Source: Schleiferiaceae bacterium
Lineage (GTDB): Bacteria > Bacteroidota > Bacteroidia > Flavobacteriales > Schleiferiaceae
NCBI GenBank assembly: GCA_030833905.1
Contig: JAURGG010000002.1
Span: 1-64,000 of the forward strand
Direction: 5' to 3'
DNA length: 64,000 nucleotides
Of this stretch, positions 44,321 through 54,550 are shown piece after piece. A program made the position numbers and the translations under genes. The notes under the pieces were generated by a model. The model was not told where the DNA came from and searched no databases. It saw nothing but the letters and a program-made list of their open reading frames with translations. Each line of letters opens with the position of its first letter. Positions within the stretch are counted from its first letter, which is position 1.

Positions 44321-45007
44321 ATGGAATCTACTGCCGTCTTATCGCTTCGAAATGCAAGCATCCTTCAGGGTGACCACCGGGTGCTCAGCGACGTCAATCT
44401 TGAGATTGCCCCAGGAGAATTCATTTACGTGATTGGCGCCACGGGCTCGGGTAAATCCTCACTGCTCAAAACGCTCTACGCGGACCTACCCCTCGAATCT
44501 GGCGAAGGCAGCATCGTAGGCTACGACCTGCGCAACCTAAAGGAGCGCGATATTCCCTACTTACGCCGCCAATTGGGCATCGTATTTCAGGACTTTCAGC
44601 TTTTAATGGACCGAAGCGTGCGCGACAACCTCGACTTCGTACTTCGCGCAACAGGCCAAGAGAACCGCACTGAGAACGACGACCGCATTGACACCGTACT
44701 TCGCCGTGTCGGCATGCCCACCAAGGGCCACAAGATGCCGCACCAGTTGTCGGGCGGAGAACAGCAGCGCGTTTCGATTGCGCGTGCCCTGCTGAACGAC
44801 CCTCCCCTCATTTTGGCAGACGAGCCCACGGGCAACCTCGATCCGCACATGTCTGAAGAGCTGATGCACCTTTTGGAAGAAATTCGCGCAAGCGGCCGCA
44901 GCATTTTGATGGCAACGCACGACTACGCGCTGCTGCTCAAGTTTCCGCACACGACCTACCGCTGCGCGAACGGCACGCTCACGACGACCGTCCAGAAGAC
45001 GCTTTAA
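44321..45007 (+). CDS. ftsE: FtsE-like ABC transporter ATPase
   Basis: The 228-residue ATPase has Walker A GATGSGKSS at 39-47, the Q-loop Gln90, signature LSGGEQQ at 143-149, and Walker B LILADEPT at 163-170. It matches FtsE, which with FtsX controls cell-wall hydrolases at division. No ftsX is adjacent here, which is common in Bacteroidota. The ORF reaches back to 44195, but the ATG at 44321 gives the family start. A TTACTTTG box at 44299-44306 may be its promoter. It converges on the glycosyltransferase gene, and the two stops share TTAA. Confidence 0.9.
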   Translation: MESTAVLSLRNASILQGDHRVLSDVNLEIAPGEFIYVIGATGSGKSSLLKTLYADLPLESGEGSIVGYDLRNLKERDIPYLRRQLGIVFQDFQLLMDRSVRDNLDFVLRATGQENRTENDDRIDTVLRRVGMPTKGHKMPHQLSGGEQQRVSIARALLNDPPLILADEPTGNLDPHMSEELMHLLEEIRASGRSILMATHDYALLLKFPHTTYRCANGTLTTTVQKTL

Positions 45008-47184
45008 TTTGAGTGCGGAACCACGAATCGGGCCGCAACTTCTCTGGCACGCACGGCACATTCAGGGGTCCAGTGTTCTTCTTGGGCCTTGCGAATGAGT
45101 GCATAGGCCTCAGGCCACGTCGTATACGTCTGCACGCGACCTTCTAAGCCAAGTCCCTCAACCGCTTTGACGTGGGCTACAATATGGCGTCCCTGAAGCA
45201 ATGCTTGGATGAGTTTGAACTTGATTCCGAGGCTGTGCTCTGCATGCACCACGACAACTTGTGCATCCGCGTACAGTTGGTCGAGTTCAGTGTCTGTAGG
45301 GCGATCTATGTAGTGCGGCGTACCAGAAGGCGCATTGTGCCCCGCAAAGCACAGTGGAGCAATGGGGGGATTTGCAGCGAGCAAGCCCTTGATCGCCGCG
45401 GCATTCTCTTCGACGCTAAACTTACCTACCGCCAGTACCAGCGGCGTTGAAGCGGCGTCAACAGGCACCGACTGCGTAAAGGGGTGGTGTGGCGGAACCC
45501 AAACGGCCGACGAACGTGGGCTAAGGGCATTCCACGCGTCGGCGTCCAGCGGAGTAATCGCTGAAACCGGACCCGACCACGCTGCCGCCACATGCCGTTC
45601 CCAAAGGCGAAGGGCCCAGGTCTCGGCTACATAGTACCCCTTTTTAAGTCCGGATGCTTGATGTGCCAGACTGGCATAGTAGGCGGATTCGGGGTTGTGA
45701 AGCCGCAAGGTTCCGTCGGTCGAAAGCCCGCTGCAGTGAAGGCCGTGGTAGGTGACGGTTCCGCGCTGGATAGCGGCCTGGTGGCGCGCGATTCGGGTTT
45801 GACGGCTCTGCACGATCCATGGCCGTAGGCTGCGCGGGAACCGGGTACGTTGCAGGACGTTGGTGTGAACTTCGGCGAAGGGCGCATCGGATCCTAAGGC
45901 ATAGCGGGTAAAGGCGTGAACGACCACCTGTTGGCCCGTGGACGCTACAGCGCGAACGTGACCCAGAACCTCAAGGGTACCGCCGTAGCGGGGCGGCTCG
46001 AGGCGGTCCATGCTCCAAATGTGGTGCGTGGCGCGGCCCTCAAGTCGGTCGATCAGGCGGTGCCAAACTTGGCCTTCGTGGCCCCAGTGGTAGTGGTGGG
46101 CGGCCTGGCGGGCAGCTCGGGTTGCGGCGGCATAAGCAGTGGGCTGCATGAGCGCGCGGGCGGCATTTGAGATTGCGGCGGGGCTGAGCTGGTCGAGCAC
46201 GATTCCGGCACCGGAATCGCGCACCACTCGGGCTACTTCGATGAGGTCGCTTGCGACGACGGGGATTCCAGCCTGTAAGTAGTCAAAGAGCTTGTTGGGC
46301 AAGCTCCATCGGTAGTTCTGCGACTTGGGCTTGTCGAGGCTGAATCCAAGGTCGGCTGCTTGGGTGTAGCGCTGAAGTTGTTCACGCGGAACCCGGCCGA
46401 CAAAGTGCACATTGGACCATCCTTGGGCCGCAGCATGCTGCTGAAGTTGGGGAATGGCGTCGCCGCTACCGACCACCAAAAGTTCCACTTCGGGGCACTG
46501 GGCCGCAGCCTCCACGAGTTCCTCTGCACCGCGGTCGACATTGATTCCGGCACCTTGAAGGATCCAAATTGTTTGATCAAGGGGGAGTCCAAGGGATTCG
46601 CGCATCGCGCGCTTGTGCTCCTCGGCATCAGGCCGTTCTCCGTCAGTACCCCATGGCAGATCCGCGGCGAGGGGAACATTTCGGACGACGTCCCAGGTTC
46701 CGCCGTATTCACGAGCGTACTGGTCGGCAATGCTTTGGTTAACAGTGACCCGAAAATCAGTGCGCGGAATTCCGTAGCGTTCCACCAGACGCCACAGGCA
46801 CTGCACAATGGGGCGTGCCTCGAGTTCAGGGGCACCCAAAAAGTACTCGTGGCTGTCGTAGACAAGGGGCTTGGCGCGACGCATGGCCCACAAGGCATTG
46901 GGCGCCAAGGTATCAAGGTCGTTGGCAAGGTAGACGTCGGGCTGAAGTCGTTTTAGGGCGAACCACAGTCGGACCTGAAATTCCACGTAGAACAGAGGGC
47001 CTCGGTTCACGCGGCAGCTCATACGATGGGTTTCGTAGGAACGATCCAAAGGTGCTGGATTGGGGTAGGTTCGGCCCACCAGGACCACTCGGTATCCGCG
47101 CTCGGCCCAAAGCGTCGCCGTGCGGTGCACGCGCTGGTCGCTGTGCAGGTCGTTGATGACGCTCAGTACTACAGTTGGGCCCAT
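45004..47184 (-). CDS. Fused double glycosyltransferase
   Basis: The 726-residue protein appears to be two GT-B type glycosyltransferases joined. Domain 1 (about 1-385) has LSVINDLHSDQRVHRTATLW, YLANDLDTLAPNALWAM, DSHEYFLGAPE and the GT4-like donor region LQAGIPVVASDLIEVARVV. Domain 2 (about 390-726) begins HIWSMDRLEPPRYGGTLEVL and ends with LVLAVGKFSVEENAAAIKGL and a degenerate LIQALLQGRHIVAHVKAV. In related genomes I know these as separate neighbouring proteins. It probably builds a surface polysaccharide, with the acceptor unknown. There is no stop or frameshift at the junction. Confidence 0.8.
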   Translation of the reverse strand: MGPTVVLSVINDLHSDQRVHRTATLWAERGYRVVLVGRTYPNPAPLDRSYETHRMSCRVNRGPLFYVEFQVRLWFALKRLQPDVYLANDLDTLAPNALWAMRRAKPLVYDSHEYFLGAPELEARPIVQCLWRLVERYGIPRTDFRVTVNQSIADQYAREYGGTWDVVRNVPLAADLPWGTDGERPDAEEHKRAMRESLGLPLDQTIWILQGAGINVDRGAEELVEAAAQCPEVELLVVGSGDAIPQLQQHAAAQGWSNVHFVGRVPREQLQRYTQAADLGFSLDKPKSQNYRWSLPNKLFDYLQAGIPVVASDLIEVARVVRDSGAGIVLDQLSPAAISNAARALMQPTAYAAATRAARQAAHHYHWGHEGQVWHRLIDRLEGRATHHIWSMDRLEPPRYGGTLEVLGHVRAVASTGQQVVVHAFTRYALGSDAPFAEVHTNVLQRTRFPRSLRPWIVQSRQTRIARHQAAIQRGTVTYHGLHCSGLSTDGTLRLHNPESAYYASLAHQASGLKKGYYVAETWALRLWERHVAAAWSGPVSAITPLDADAWNALSPRSSAVWVPPHHPFTQSVPVDAASTPLVLAVGKFSVEENAAAIKGLLAANPPIAPLCFAGHNAPSGTPHYIDRPTDTELDQLYADAQVVVVHAEHSLGIKFKLIQALLQGRHIVAHVKAVEGLGLEGRVQTYTTWPEAYALIRKAQEEHWTPECAVRAREVAARFVVPHSN

Positions 47185-47188
47185 GAAG

Positions 47189-47196
47189 CGAAGGTA
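47189..47196 (-). promoter_or_regulatory. -7 element of the fused glycosyltransferase
   Basis: TACCTTCG on the minus strand is close to TAnnTTTG and ends 4 bases before the ATG at 47184. It faces away from the queA promoter. Confidence 0.45.
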
Positions 47197-47215
47197 GCGC
47201 AGGCATCTTTTGAAC

Positions 47216-47223
47216 GAACTTTG
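47216..47223 (+). promoter_or_regulatory. -7 element of queA
   Basis: GAACTTTG (TTTG part perfect) ends 5 bases before the queA ATG at 47229. It is 19 bases from the divergent box at 47189-47196. Confidence 0.45.
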
Positions 47224-47228
47224 CGGCT

Positions 47229-48617
47229 ATGACGACGGATCCACGCCACATTCGCATCACTGACTACGACTACCCCCTACCCGACCACCGCATCGCTCAA
47301 GAGCCCTGCAGCCCGCGGGATGCCGCAAAACTGCTGGTGTGGGACCGCGGAACGCTTCGCGACCTTGGGGTTCGCGATGCCCCGGATGTGGTCGCCAACT
47401 GGGGTCCCTATCGATTGGTGGTCAACGAAGCTCGGGTGGTTCCGGCGCGGATTTTTATTCCGCGACCCAGCGGAGAAGGACACTTCGAGCTCTTTTACCT
47501 CGACGCCGAGGGCCTCTCGGTCGAGCAGGCCATGGCCGAAACTTCTACGCTTCAGGCATGGTGCAAAGTCCGCCCCAGCAAAAAGTGGAAGGATGGAGTG
47601 ATGCTCGTGCACGAATGCGGGCTGACAGCGTCGCGACTGGCCCAGCGGGACGGTGAGTCCTTGGTTGAGTTCCGGTGGTCGTCGGGGCAGACTTGGGCTC
47701 AAATCTTGGGTGACGTGGGCCGAATACCCCTGCCACCCTACATGCACCGCGCCGATACTGAAGCCGACCGCGACCGCTACCAGTCCGTATTTGCACGCCA
47801 CGAAGGTTCGGTCGCAGCACCCACAGCAAGCCTGCACTGGACGCCAGAACTCATGGACCGCTGGCGCGAGGTATGTACCAATACCCAAGCGGTCACGCTG
47901 CACGTTGGAGCAGGCACCTTTCAGCCCGTCAGCGCCGACGCGGTAGGCGACCACCACATGCACGCCGAAGAGGTCGTGGTGGGACGCGCGGTCATTGAAT
48001 CTTTGGCCGACGGCCTCGCCGTGCTCGCCATGGGCACCACGGCCGCCCGCACCCTCGAGTCGCTCTACTGGTGGGCCCTCGACTGGCAGCGCAGCGGAAC
48101 CATGCCTACCTACGTGGACCAGTGGGCTCCCTACGCGGGGCTTCTGGCTCACGGTTTCTCGGCGCAAGGCGCGGAGCTGCCGGCTCACGGTTTCTCGCCG
48201 CAAGGCGCGGAGCTGCCGGCTCACGGTTTCTCGGCGCAAGGCGCGGAGCTGCCGGCTCACGGTTTCTCGGCGCAAGGCGCGGAGCTGCCGGTTTCTGGTT
48301 CGACGCCGCAGGGCCAGGCGGCTGCGGGGAGCGATTCACTGGATCCCGAAGTGTGCGCCTTGTTTGCGTGGGCCGCGCAGGAGATGGTAAAGCGAGGGCA
48401 AGACGTCGTTTCATTTCGGACGGCATTGATTATTGCTCCCGGCTATTCGTACAAAGTGGTTAAGGCGTTGATCACGAATTTTCACCAGCCCCAATCCACC
48501 CTTTTGCTGCTGATTGCCGCAGGCCTCGGAACCGAGTGGCGCGCGATCTACGAGCACGCGCTGGCGAACGACTACCGTTTTTTGAGCTACGGCGACGCGA
48601 ATCTTTACCGGTTCTAA
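47229..48617 (+). CDS. queA: S-adenosylmethionine:tRNA ribosyltransferase-isomerase with repeat insert
   Basis: The 462-residue enzyme makes epoxyqueuosine in tRNA from preQ1. Motifs include ITDYDYPLPDHRIAQEPCSP at the N-terminus, TLHVGAGTFQPVSAD, MHAEEVVV and, near the C-terminus, SFRTALIIAPGYSYKVVKAL with ITNFHQPQSTLLLLIAAGLG. It is over 100 residues longer than the E. coli enzyme. Part of that is a Bacteroidota-type insertion, here filled with four 12-residue repeats (AHGFSAQGAELP, residues 307-354) plus a degenerate fifth. The core before and after looks intact. Confidence 0.92.
   Translation: MTTDPRHIRITDYDYPLPDHRIAQEPCSPRDAAKLLVWDRGTLRDLGVRDAPDVVANWGPYRLVVNEARVVPARIFIPRPSGEGHFELFYLDAEGLSVEQAMAETSTLQAWCKVRPSKKWKDGVMLVHECGLTASRLAQRDGESLVEFRWSSGQTWAQILGDVGRIPLPPYMHRADTEADRDRYQSVFARHEGSVAAPTASLHWTPELMDRWREVCTNTQAVTLHVGAGTFQPVSADAVGDHHMHAEEVVVGRAVIESLADGLAVLAMGTTAARTLESLYWWALDWQRSGTMPTYVDQWAPYAGLLAHGFSAQGAELPAHGFSPQGAELPAHGFSAQGAELPAHGFSAQGAELPVSGSTPQGQAAAGSDSLDPEVCALFAWAAQEMVKRGQDVVSFRTALIIAPGYSYKVVKALITNFHQPQSTLLLLIAAGLGTEWRAIYEHALANDYRFLSYGDANLYRF
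48147..48326 (+). repeat. 36-bp tandem repeat inside queA
   Basis: Four adjacent 36-base copies at 48147, 48183, 48219 and 48255 encode AHGFSAQGAELP. Copies 1, 3 and 4 are identical, and copy 2 has one change (CCG for GCG, giving SPQ). A diverged fifth unit follows to about 48326 (VSGSTPQGQAA). The unit keeps the frame. Confidence 0.95.
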
Positions 48618-48652
48618 ACGTCTGCCCCGACTAAGGGTTGCAGCTTGCGGTC

Positions 48653-49699
48653 ATGAATCGCATGCTGGTTTGGTTGCTTTTGGGGAGCGGAATTTGGTGC
48701 GCCGACGGTCGGCTTGAGGCAAGTCATGGACCAAGGTGTGCCATTGCCTCCGGTTTTGATGGGTCTCACGGACTCCGTTGGATTGAGCAAAATACCGCTG
48801 CGAGTGACGGTATCCCGGCATTCCAAATCGAGGCCAGCCCATCAGACGGGTCAAGCACGTCAGATTCGTTGCTTTTTGTGTGGTGGAACCTTCAAAATTT
48901 GTTTGACACGGTGGCGAATTCAGGTCCAAGGGATCGGGATTTTTTGCCCGACGGGCCGTACAAGTGGGATTCGAAGCGGTACTTCACGAAGCTGTACGCG
49001 GTGGGCCGCGGCCTTGCCGCGGCCGGGGGCGGCCGCATCCCCGACGCGATCGGCGTGTGCGAGGTGGAGAACGCCGATGTACTCGACGACCTTGAGCGGA
49101 GGTGGCCGCCCTCATGGCGCCTGTGGCGCCTGCACCGCGACAGCCCTGACGGACGCGGAATCGACGTCGCCGTCTGGTACAACCCCGAGCGCCTGCGCGT
49201 GGACAGCGTCGCATGGATCCACCCGGGGCAAGACTATCCCACCCGCGAAGCCCTCTGGGTCCGCTGGAAACTCCCCGACGGAACACTACTCACTTGGCTC
49301 TGGCTCCACCTACCCTCGCAGCGTGCTCCCTCACCCAATGCGCGAACGTCTGCCTTATCTGCCGTCCTAAAACAGATCTCCGGACCCTTGGACGGCCTAA
49401 CTGGCGACCTCAATGAAGGATTAGATGGACCATTGGCCGAATGGCTCCGCACGAAGAAATTTCGCCCGCACTACCCCACCAATCTACCTGGTAGTTATGC
49501 GTACCGCGGTCGCCTCGAAGCCCTTGATGGAGTATGGACTCACACCGCAAGTCGTTGGACTTCAGACACTCGATCAGTTCCCTACGGGCTAAAGCACAAT
49601 AAAACCGGCTACCAAATCCGAGGAAGCTTTGAAGGCCTCAGATACCGCGGTGGCGCATCGGACCACCTTCCGCTTCGACTAACGATTGTTCGCAACTAA
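48653..49699 (+). CDS. Exported endonuclease/exonuclease/phosphatase family protein
   Basis: The 348-residue protein starts MNRMLVWLLLGSGIWCADG (signal peptide). It has the DNase I-like fold motifs FVWWNLQNLFDT (metal-site Asn), CEVEN (Glu), LTGDLNEGLDG (Asp, Asn) and SDHLPL (Asp-His). It could cleave nucleic acids or phosphodiesters outside the cell or in the periplasm. The TTG at 48638 would add five residues before the signal peptide, so the ATG is preferred. Residues 25-70 are not conserved. It follows queA by 35 bases. Confidence 0.85.
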   Translation: MNRMLVWLLLGSGIWCADGRLEASHGPRCAIASGFDGSHGLRWIEQNTAASDGIPAFQIEASPSDGSSTSDSLLFVWWNLQNLFDTVANSGPRDRDFLPDGPYKWDSKRYFTKLYAVGRGLAAAGGGRIPDAIGVCEVENADVLDDLERRWPPSWRLWRLHRDSPDGRGIDVAVWYNPERLRVDSVAWIHPGQDYPTREALWVRWKLPDGTLLTWLWLHLPSQRAPSPNARTSALSAVLKQISGPLDGLTGDLNEGLDGPLAEWLRTKKFRPHYPTNLPGSYAYRGRLEALDGVWTHTASRWTSDTRSVPYGLKHNKTGYQIRGSFEGLRYRGGASDHLPLRLTIVRN

Positions 49700-49715
49700 A
49701 AAGCACGTATTTTAG
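49686..49715 (+). promoter_or_regulatory. Promoter of the Omp28-like gene
   Basis: A -33 TTG (49686-49688), 19 bases, then TATTTTAG (49708-49715). The -33 lies inside the last codons of the previous gene. The ATG is 30 bases downstream. Confidence 0.6.
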
Positions 49716-49745
49716 CGCAACGATGGGATTAACCCCAAGTCATTT

Positions 49746-50714
49746 ATGAAACAACTCGCCTACCTCAGTCTCGCTGCAGTCGCCTTGGCCTCGTGCCGCA
49801 AGCCTGAACCCGAACCCATTCCCGAGGTCTACATCACGGATTCACTTACGGTAAATCCTGAGCAAAAAGTTCTTGTGATTGAAACCACCGGAACATGGTG
49901 CCAGTACTGCCCAAATGGTGCTGAGCTCATGCTCATGGCCCACAATATGTTCTATGATTCTGTCGCAGGAGAGTCAATGATCATTCCGTTTGCATCGCAC
50001 ACCGGCGACCTTTTTGAGACCAGTGTTCAGACCGGCCTCAATACCGCCTTTCCGACCACGGGTGTCCCTAACTTCTACGTTCAAAATTCTGATGCTGGCC
50101 AAGACATCCTTGGCCCCATCGCCGGAGCTCTTTTGAACGAGCCTAAAGTCGGCGTAACTCATGCATGGCAGTACAACGCAAGCGGCGACACCATCTACGT
50201 CTACCCAAAGGTTCAATTCTTTCAAAACGCCAAGGATGCGAAGTACTATGTTCAGTCGTACTTGATGGTCACGAACATTGACGCCAAAGAGTACAATGCT
50301 GCCGGAACACCTGTAAATCTGAACCAAGTCTCTTCAGTACCCATCGTCACGACGGGATCTGGAAACACCCCCACCCGTTGGACTTCGCAAGTCGATCCAC
50401 TTTCAGGTAAAGTAGGTGATGACATCTACCAGCACGACCACGTACCAATGGTAGCTGGTTTGACACAGAACCCATACGGAGTGGAGCTCGACAGCATCAA
50501 CCCACTGGGTGATGACTTCTTTGAAGGCGACATCTTCGGTTCAAAGTACACCCCGATTGTGATTAAAATCCCAGTACAGGGCAACGTTCAAATGCAGGTC
50601 GTCAAAGGTTTGATGCCCAATGTGAAAATAGAAATCGCCACCCTTCTTTGGGAGCCCCGCACCGACGGTGAGCTTGGTGTACTCTTCACCAACGGATTCA
50701 TCGACAAGAAGTAA
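49746..50714 (+). CDS. Omp28-related thioredoxin-fold lipoprotein
   Basis: The 322-residue product has a lipoprotein signal peptide with the lipobox LASC (Cys17). A thioredoxin-like domain follows with TTGTWCQYCPNGAELMLM (Cys52, Cys55). A beta-rich C-terminal half (about 150-322) follows, as in the Omp28/Omp28-related family of Porphyromonas and its relatives. It is likely anchored in the outer membrane. Redox activity is plausible from the CxxC pair but not proved. It is transcribed from its own promoter and ends at a terminator. Confidence 0.85.
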   Translation: MKQLAYLSLAAVALASCRKPEPEPIPEVYITDSLTVNPEQKVLVIETTGTWCQYCPNGAELMLMAHNMFYDSVAGESMIIPFASHTGDLFETSVQTGLNTAFPTTGVPNFYVQNSDAGQDILGPIAGALLNEPKVGVTHAWQYNASGDTIYVYPKVQFFQNAKDAKYYVQSYLMVTNIDAKEYNAAGTPVNLNQVSSVPIVTTGSGNTPTRWTSQVDPLSGKVGDDIYQHDHVPMVAGLTQNPYGVELDSINPLGDDFFEGDIFGSKYTPIVIKIPVQGNVQMQVVKGLMPNVKIEIATLLWEPRTDGELGVLFTNGFIDKK

Positions 50715-50734
50715 TTCACGTCCACTGACATTGA

Positions 50735-50759
50735 AGCCGGCCCTGTGCCGGCTTTTTTT
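50735..50759 (+). terminator. Terminator of the Omp28-like gene
   Basis: A 7-bp stem (AGCCGGC / GCCGGCT) with a 5-base loop is followed by TTTTTTT. It begins 20 bases after the stop. Confidence 0.9.
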
Positions 50760-51181
50760 GTGGGGTCAATGTTCACCTGATTGTCGTTTTTGATTGAACT
50801 CCCAATGGCGAACGCGTCGTGCATGGACGCACACAACGGGGAATTCCATACGTCTGCAGCATCAGTACAAAAAGTAAAATCCGGTTATACCCGTACAGCA
50901 CAAGTGAGGCATTGCCCTTCGCGCCTGCGGCGCTAGGGCTGTTTCGCGGCCGACCGCCTGCAGCGCTCGAGCTAAGACGCTATGTGCATTGAGCACTTCA
51001 CACACTTCGGTGCCAAACTACTTCAAGGCTTCACGCCTTGGCGCTCACGCCAGGGCGCTATTCACGTTCAGCGCCGCTGCGCGGCAACAAGAAACGAGTA
51101 GCAAGAAACAGAATTAAGCTTAGCAATGGCCAACAAGCTAACCTCGCCAACCTTGCCAAATGGCCAACCTTGCCAAACCGG
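50760..51181. repeat. Repeat- and hairpin-rich intergenic region
   Basis: I see no gene here. From 50877 to 50893 it has AAATCCGGTTATACCCG, identical to 1093-1109. From about 50900 to 51085 it has a chain of short hairpins, including AAGGC/GCCTT (51025-51039), TGGCG/CGCCA (51039-51052) and GCCGC/GCGGC (51073-51085). From 51086 to 51180 it has copies of the CTTGCCAACCTTGC-type repeat found at 2421-2466. Part of it may act as the yidC 3' end. Confidence 0.6.
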
Positions 51182-52903
51182 CTATTTACTGCGGCGCGCG
51201 CGGCGGTTGCCCGCCTCCTTGTTGGCTTCGAGCATGTCGTTCATCTTCTTGGCGAAGCGCGACTGGGATCCGCCCTTGGCCTTCGTTTCGTCGATCTTGG
51301 CGCGAATGGACTTCTCGTCGATGACAAACTCCTTAATGATCCACTGCTGGCCAAAAGTCAGGACGTTCGAGATGAAGTAGTAGTAAGACAGACCAGATGA
51401 GTAGTTGTTGAACCACACGAGCAGCATGAAGGGCATGAGGTACTGAATGATCATCATCTGCTGCTGCATCATACTGTTGCCAGAGGTGGGCGTCATTGAG
51501 TTGTTGAACTTGGTGTACAAGAACGTAGAAATGGCCATCAGCAGTGTGAACAGCGACACGTGGGCTCCATAGAAGGGAATTTCAAACGGAAGACTCAGGA
51601 TGCTGTCGTAGCTCGACAGGTCGTCGGCCCACAAGAAGGCCTGCTGGCGAAGTTCAATCGATACAGGGAAGAAGCGGAACATCGCAATCAGGATAGGCAG
51701 CGACAAGAGCTGGGGAATGCATCCACCGAGTGGGTTGACGCCGGCCTTCTGGTAGAGCGCCATGGTCTCCTGCTGCTTTTTGGCGGGGTCGGCATCTTTG
51801 AACTTCTCGTTGAGCTCGTCCATCTCGGGCTTGAGCACGCGCATCTTGGCCATGCTCTTGTAGCTCGTGAAGGTGAGCGGAGAAAGCACGAGTTTGATGA
51901 GGGCCGCCATCAGCAAGATGATCAAACCGTAGTTAAGGCCGTATCCGTCCAAGAAATTGAACAGTGGTGAAACCACGTACTTGCCGATCCATCCGAAGAT
52001 GCCCCATCCGAATGGAATAACTTGGTCGAAATTCTGGTCAAATGCCTTTAGAATTGCATATTGATTCGGGCCGTGGTACCAGATGCCCTGAGCTGAAACA
52101 ACGCCGTTTTCGCTCGCAAAAGTGAGCTTGGACTCGTAGTTCAGGGTGTGCGCCGTGTCAGACGCGACGCGAATTTGCATGTCAGCTTTTTGGATGCCCT
52201 GGTCGGCTTGAAGAATACTGCTGAAGTACTGCTGCTTGTGCGCAACCCACCCGAGGTTCTCTGCACTCTCGTCGTCGTCGCGGCCGTCACTCATACTGCT
52301 GCGGTCCTCGTCAGCGTTGCTGTAGTAGTACGTGCTCGAGTTGGTAGTCTCGTTGGTTTTGCTCTTTTCGTGGCGGATTCCCTGCTGCTTCCAGGTCAGC
52401 GTGAGGTCTGTAGCGCTTGGGGTTTGAAGCGCCCAGCGGAGGCCGTAGCCCTCGGCCGGGAGTTCATAGGTCCATGTGGTGCCTTGGTCGCTTGTCAACT
52501 GGAGCTTTGAGCCGTTCTGGCTCGCAATCATAGCATCATTGGTAGGTCCTTCAAGAACTTGGTTGCCATCTATGACGCGTAGCGGTTTGCCTTGCCAGTC
52601 AAGGTATTCCTTGAGCTCGGCGTACTTGATTTGGCCTCCTCGGTTGCTGATTACGTAGCGGACTTGGGCATTTTCAAGAGTGAATTCTTGCTCTGGACCA
52701 TAGGTGTCGCCGGCGGCGGCAGTGGAATCGACCACGGCAACTTCTGGTTGCGAGGCTGTCGAGGTAGAAGTAACTTCTTCGGTAGCCACGGGCTTTTCGG
52801 CGGGGTCCATGGTGCTGGCCCAGTACGAGGTTCCGAGTAAAATAGCCCCAATGAGGCCAAAACCGATCAGCTGGTTGCGATCCAAAAACGGACGTTGTTC
52901 CAT
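51182..52903 (-). CDS. yidC: Membrane protein insertase YidC
   Basis: The 573-residue insertase has an N-terminal membrane helix (LIGFGLIGAILLGTSYWAST), a large periplasmic beta domain to about 330, then the conserved membrane core. The core includes LGPLTFTSYKSMAKMRVLKP-like positioning (here LSPLTFTSYKSMAKMRVLKP) and QLLSLPILIAMFRFFPVSIE. It has a basic C-terminal tail (GNRRARRSK). It inserts and folds inner-membrane proteins alone or with SecYEG. It starts 3 bases after pyrG on the same strand, so they share a transcript. Confidence 0.96.
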   Translation of the reverse strand: MEQRPFLDRNQLIGFGLIGAILLGTSYWASTMDPAEKPVATEEVTSTSTASQPEVAVVDSTAAAGDTYGPEQEFTLENAQVRYVISNRGGQIKYAELKEYLDWQGKPLRVIDGNQVLEGPTNDAMIASQNGSKLQLTSDQGTTWTYELPAEGYGLRWALQTPSATDLTLTWKQQGIRHEKSKTNETTNSSTYYYSNADEDRSSMSDGRDDDESAENLGWVAHKQQYFSSILQADQGIQKADMQIRVASDTAHTLNYESKLTFASENGVVSAQGIWYHGPNQYAILKAFDQNFDQVIPFGWGIFGWIGKYVVSPLFNFLDGYGLNYGLIILLMAALIKLVLSPLTFTSYKSMAKMRVLKPEMDELNEKFKDADPAKKQQETMALYQKAGVNPLGGCIPQLLSLPILIAMFRFFPVSIELRQQAFLWADDLSSYDSILSLPFEIPFYGAHVSLFTLLMAISTFLYTKFNNSMTPTSGNSMMQQQMMIIQYLMPFMLLVWFNNYSSGLSYYYFISNVLTFGQQWIIKEFVIDEKSIRAKIDETKAKGGSQSRFAKKMNDMLEANKEAGNRRARRSK

Positions 52904-52906
52904 GAT

Positions 52907-54550
<1,644 letters not shown>

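Noticed and set aside
47277-48275. 332-codon minus-strand frame with a repeated N-terminus opposite queA
   Set aside because: The repeat is the reverse reading of the queA tandem repeat; the sense frame carries all QueA motifs.
48147-48326. Possible CRISPR array
   Set aside because: The 36-base units are contiguous with no spacers and keep the queA reading frame.
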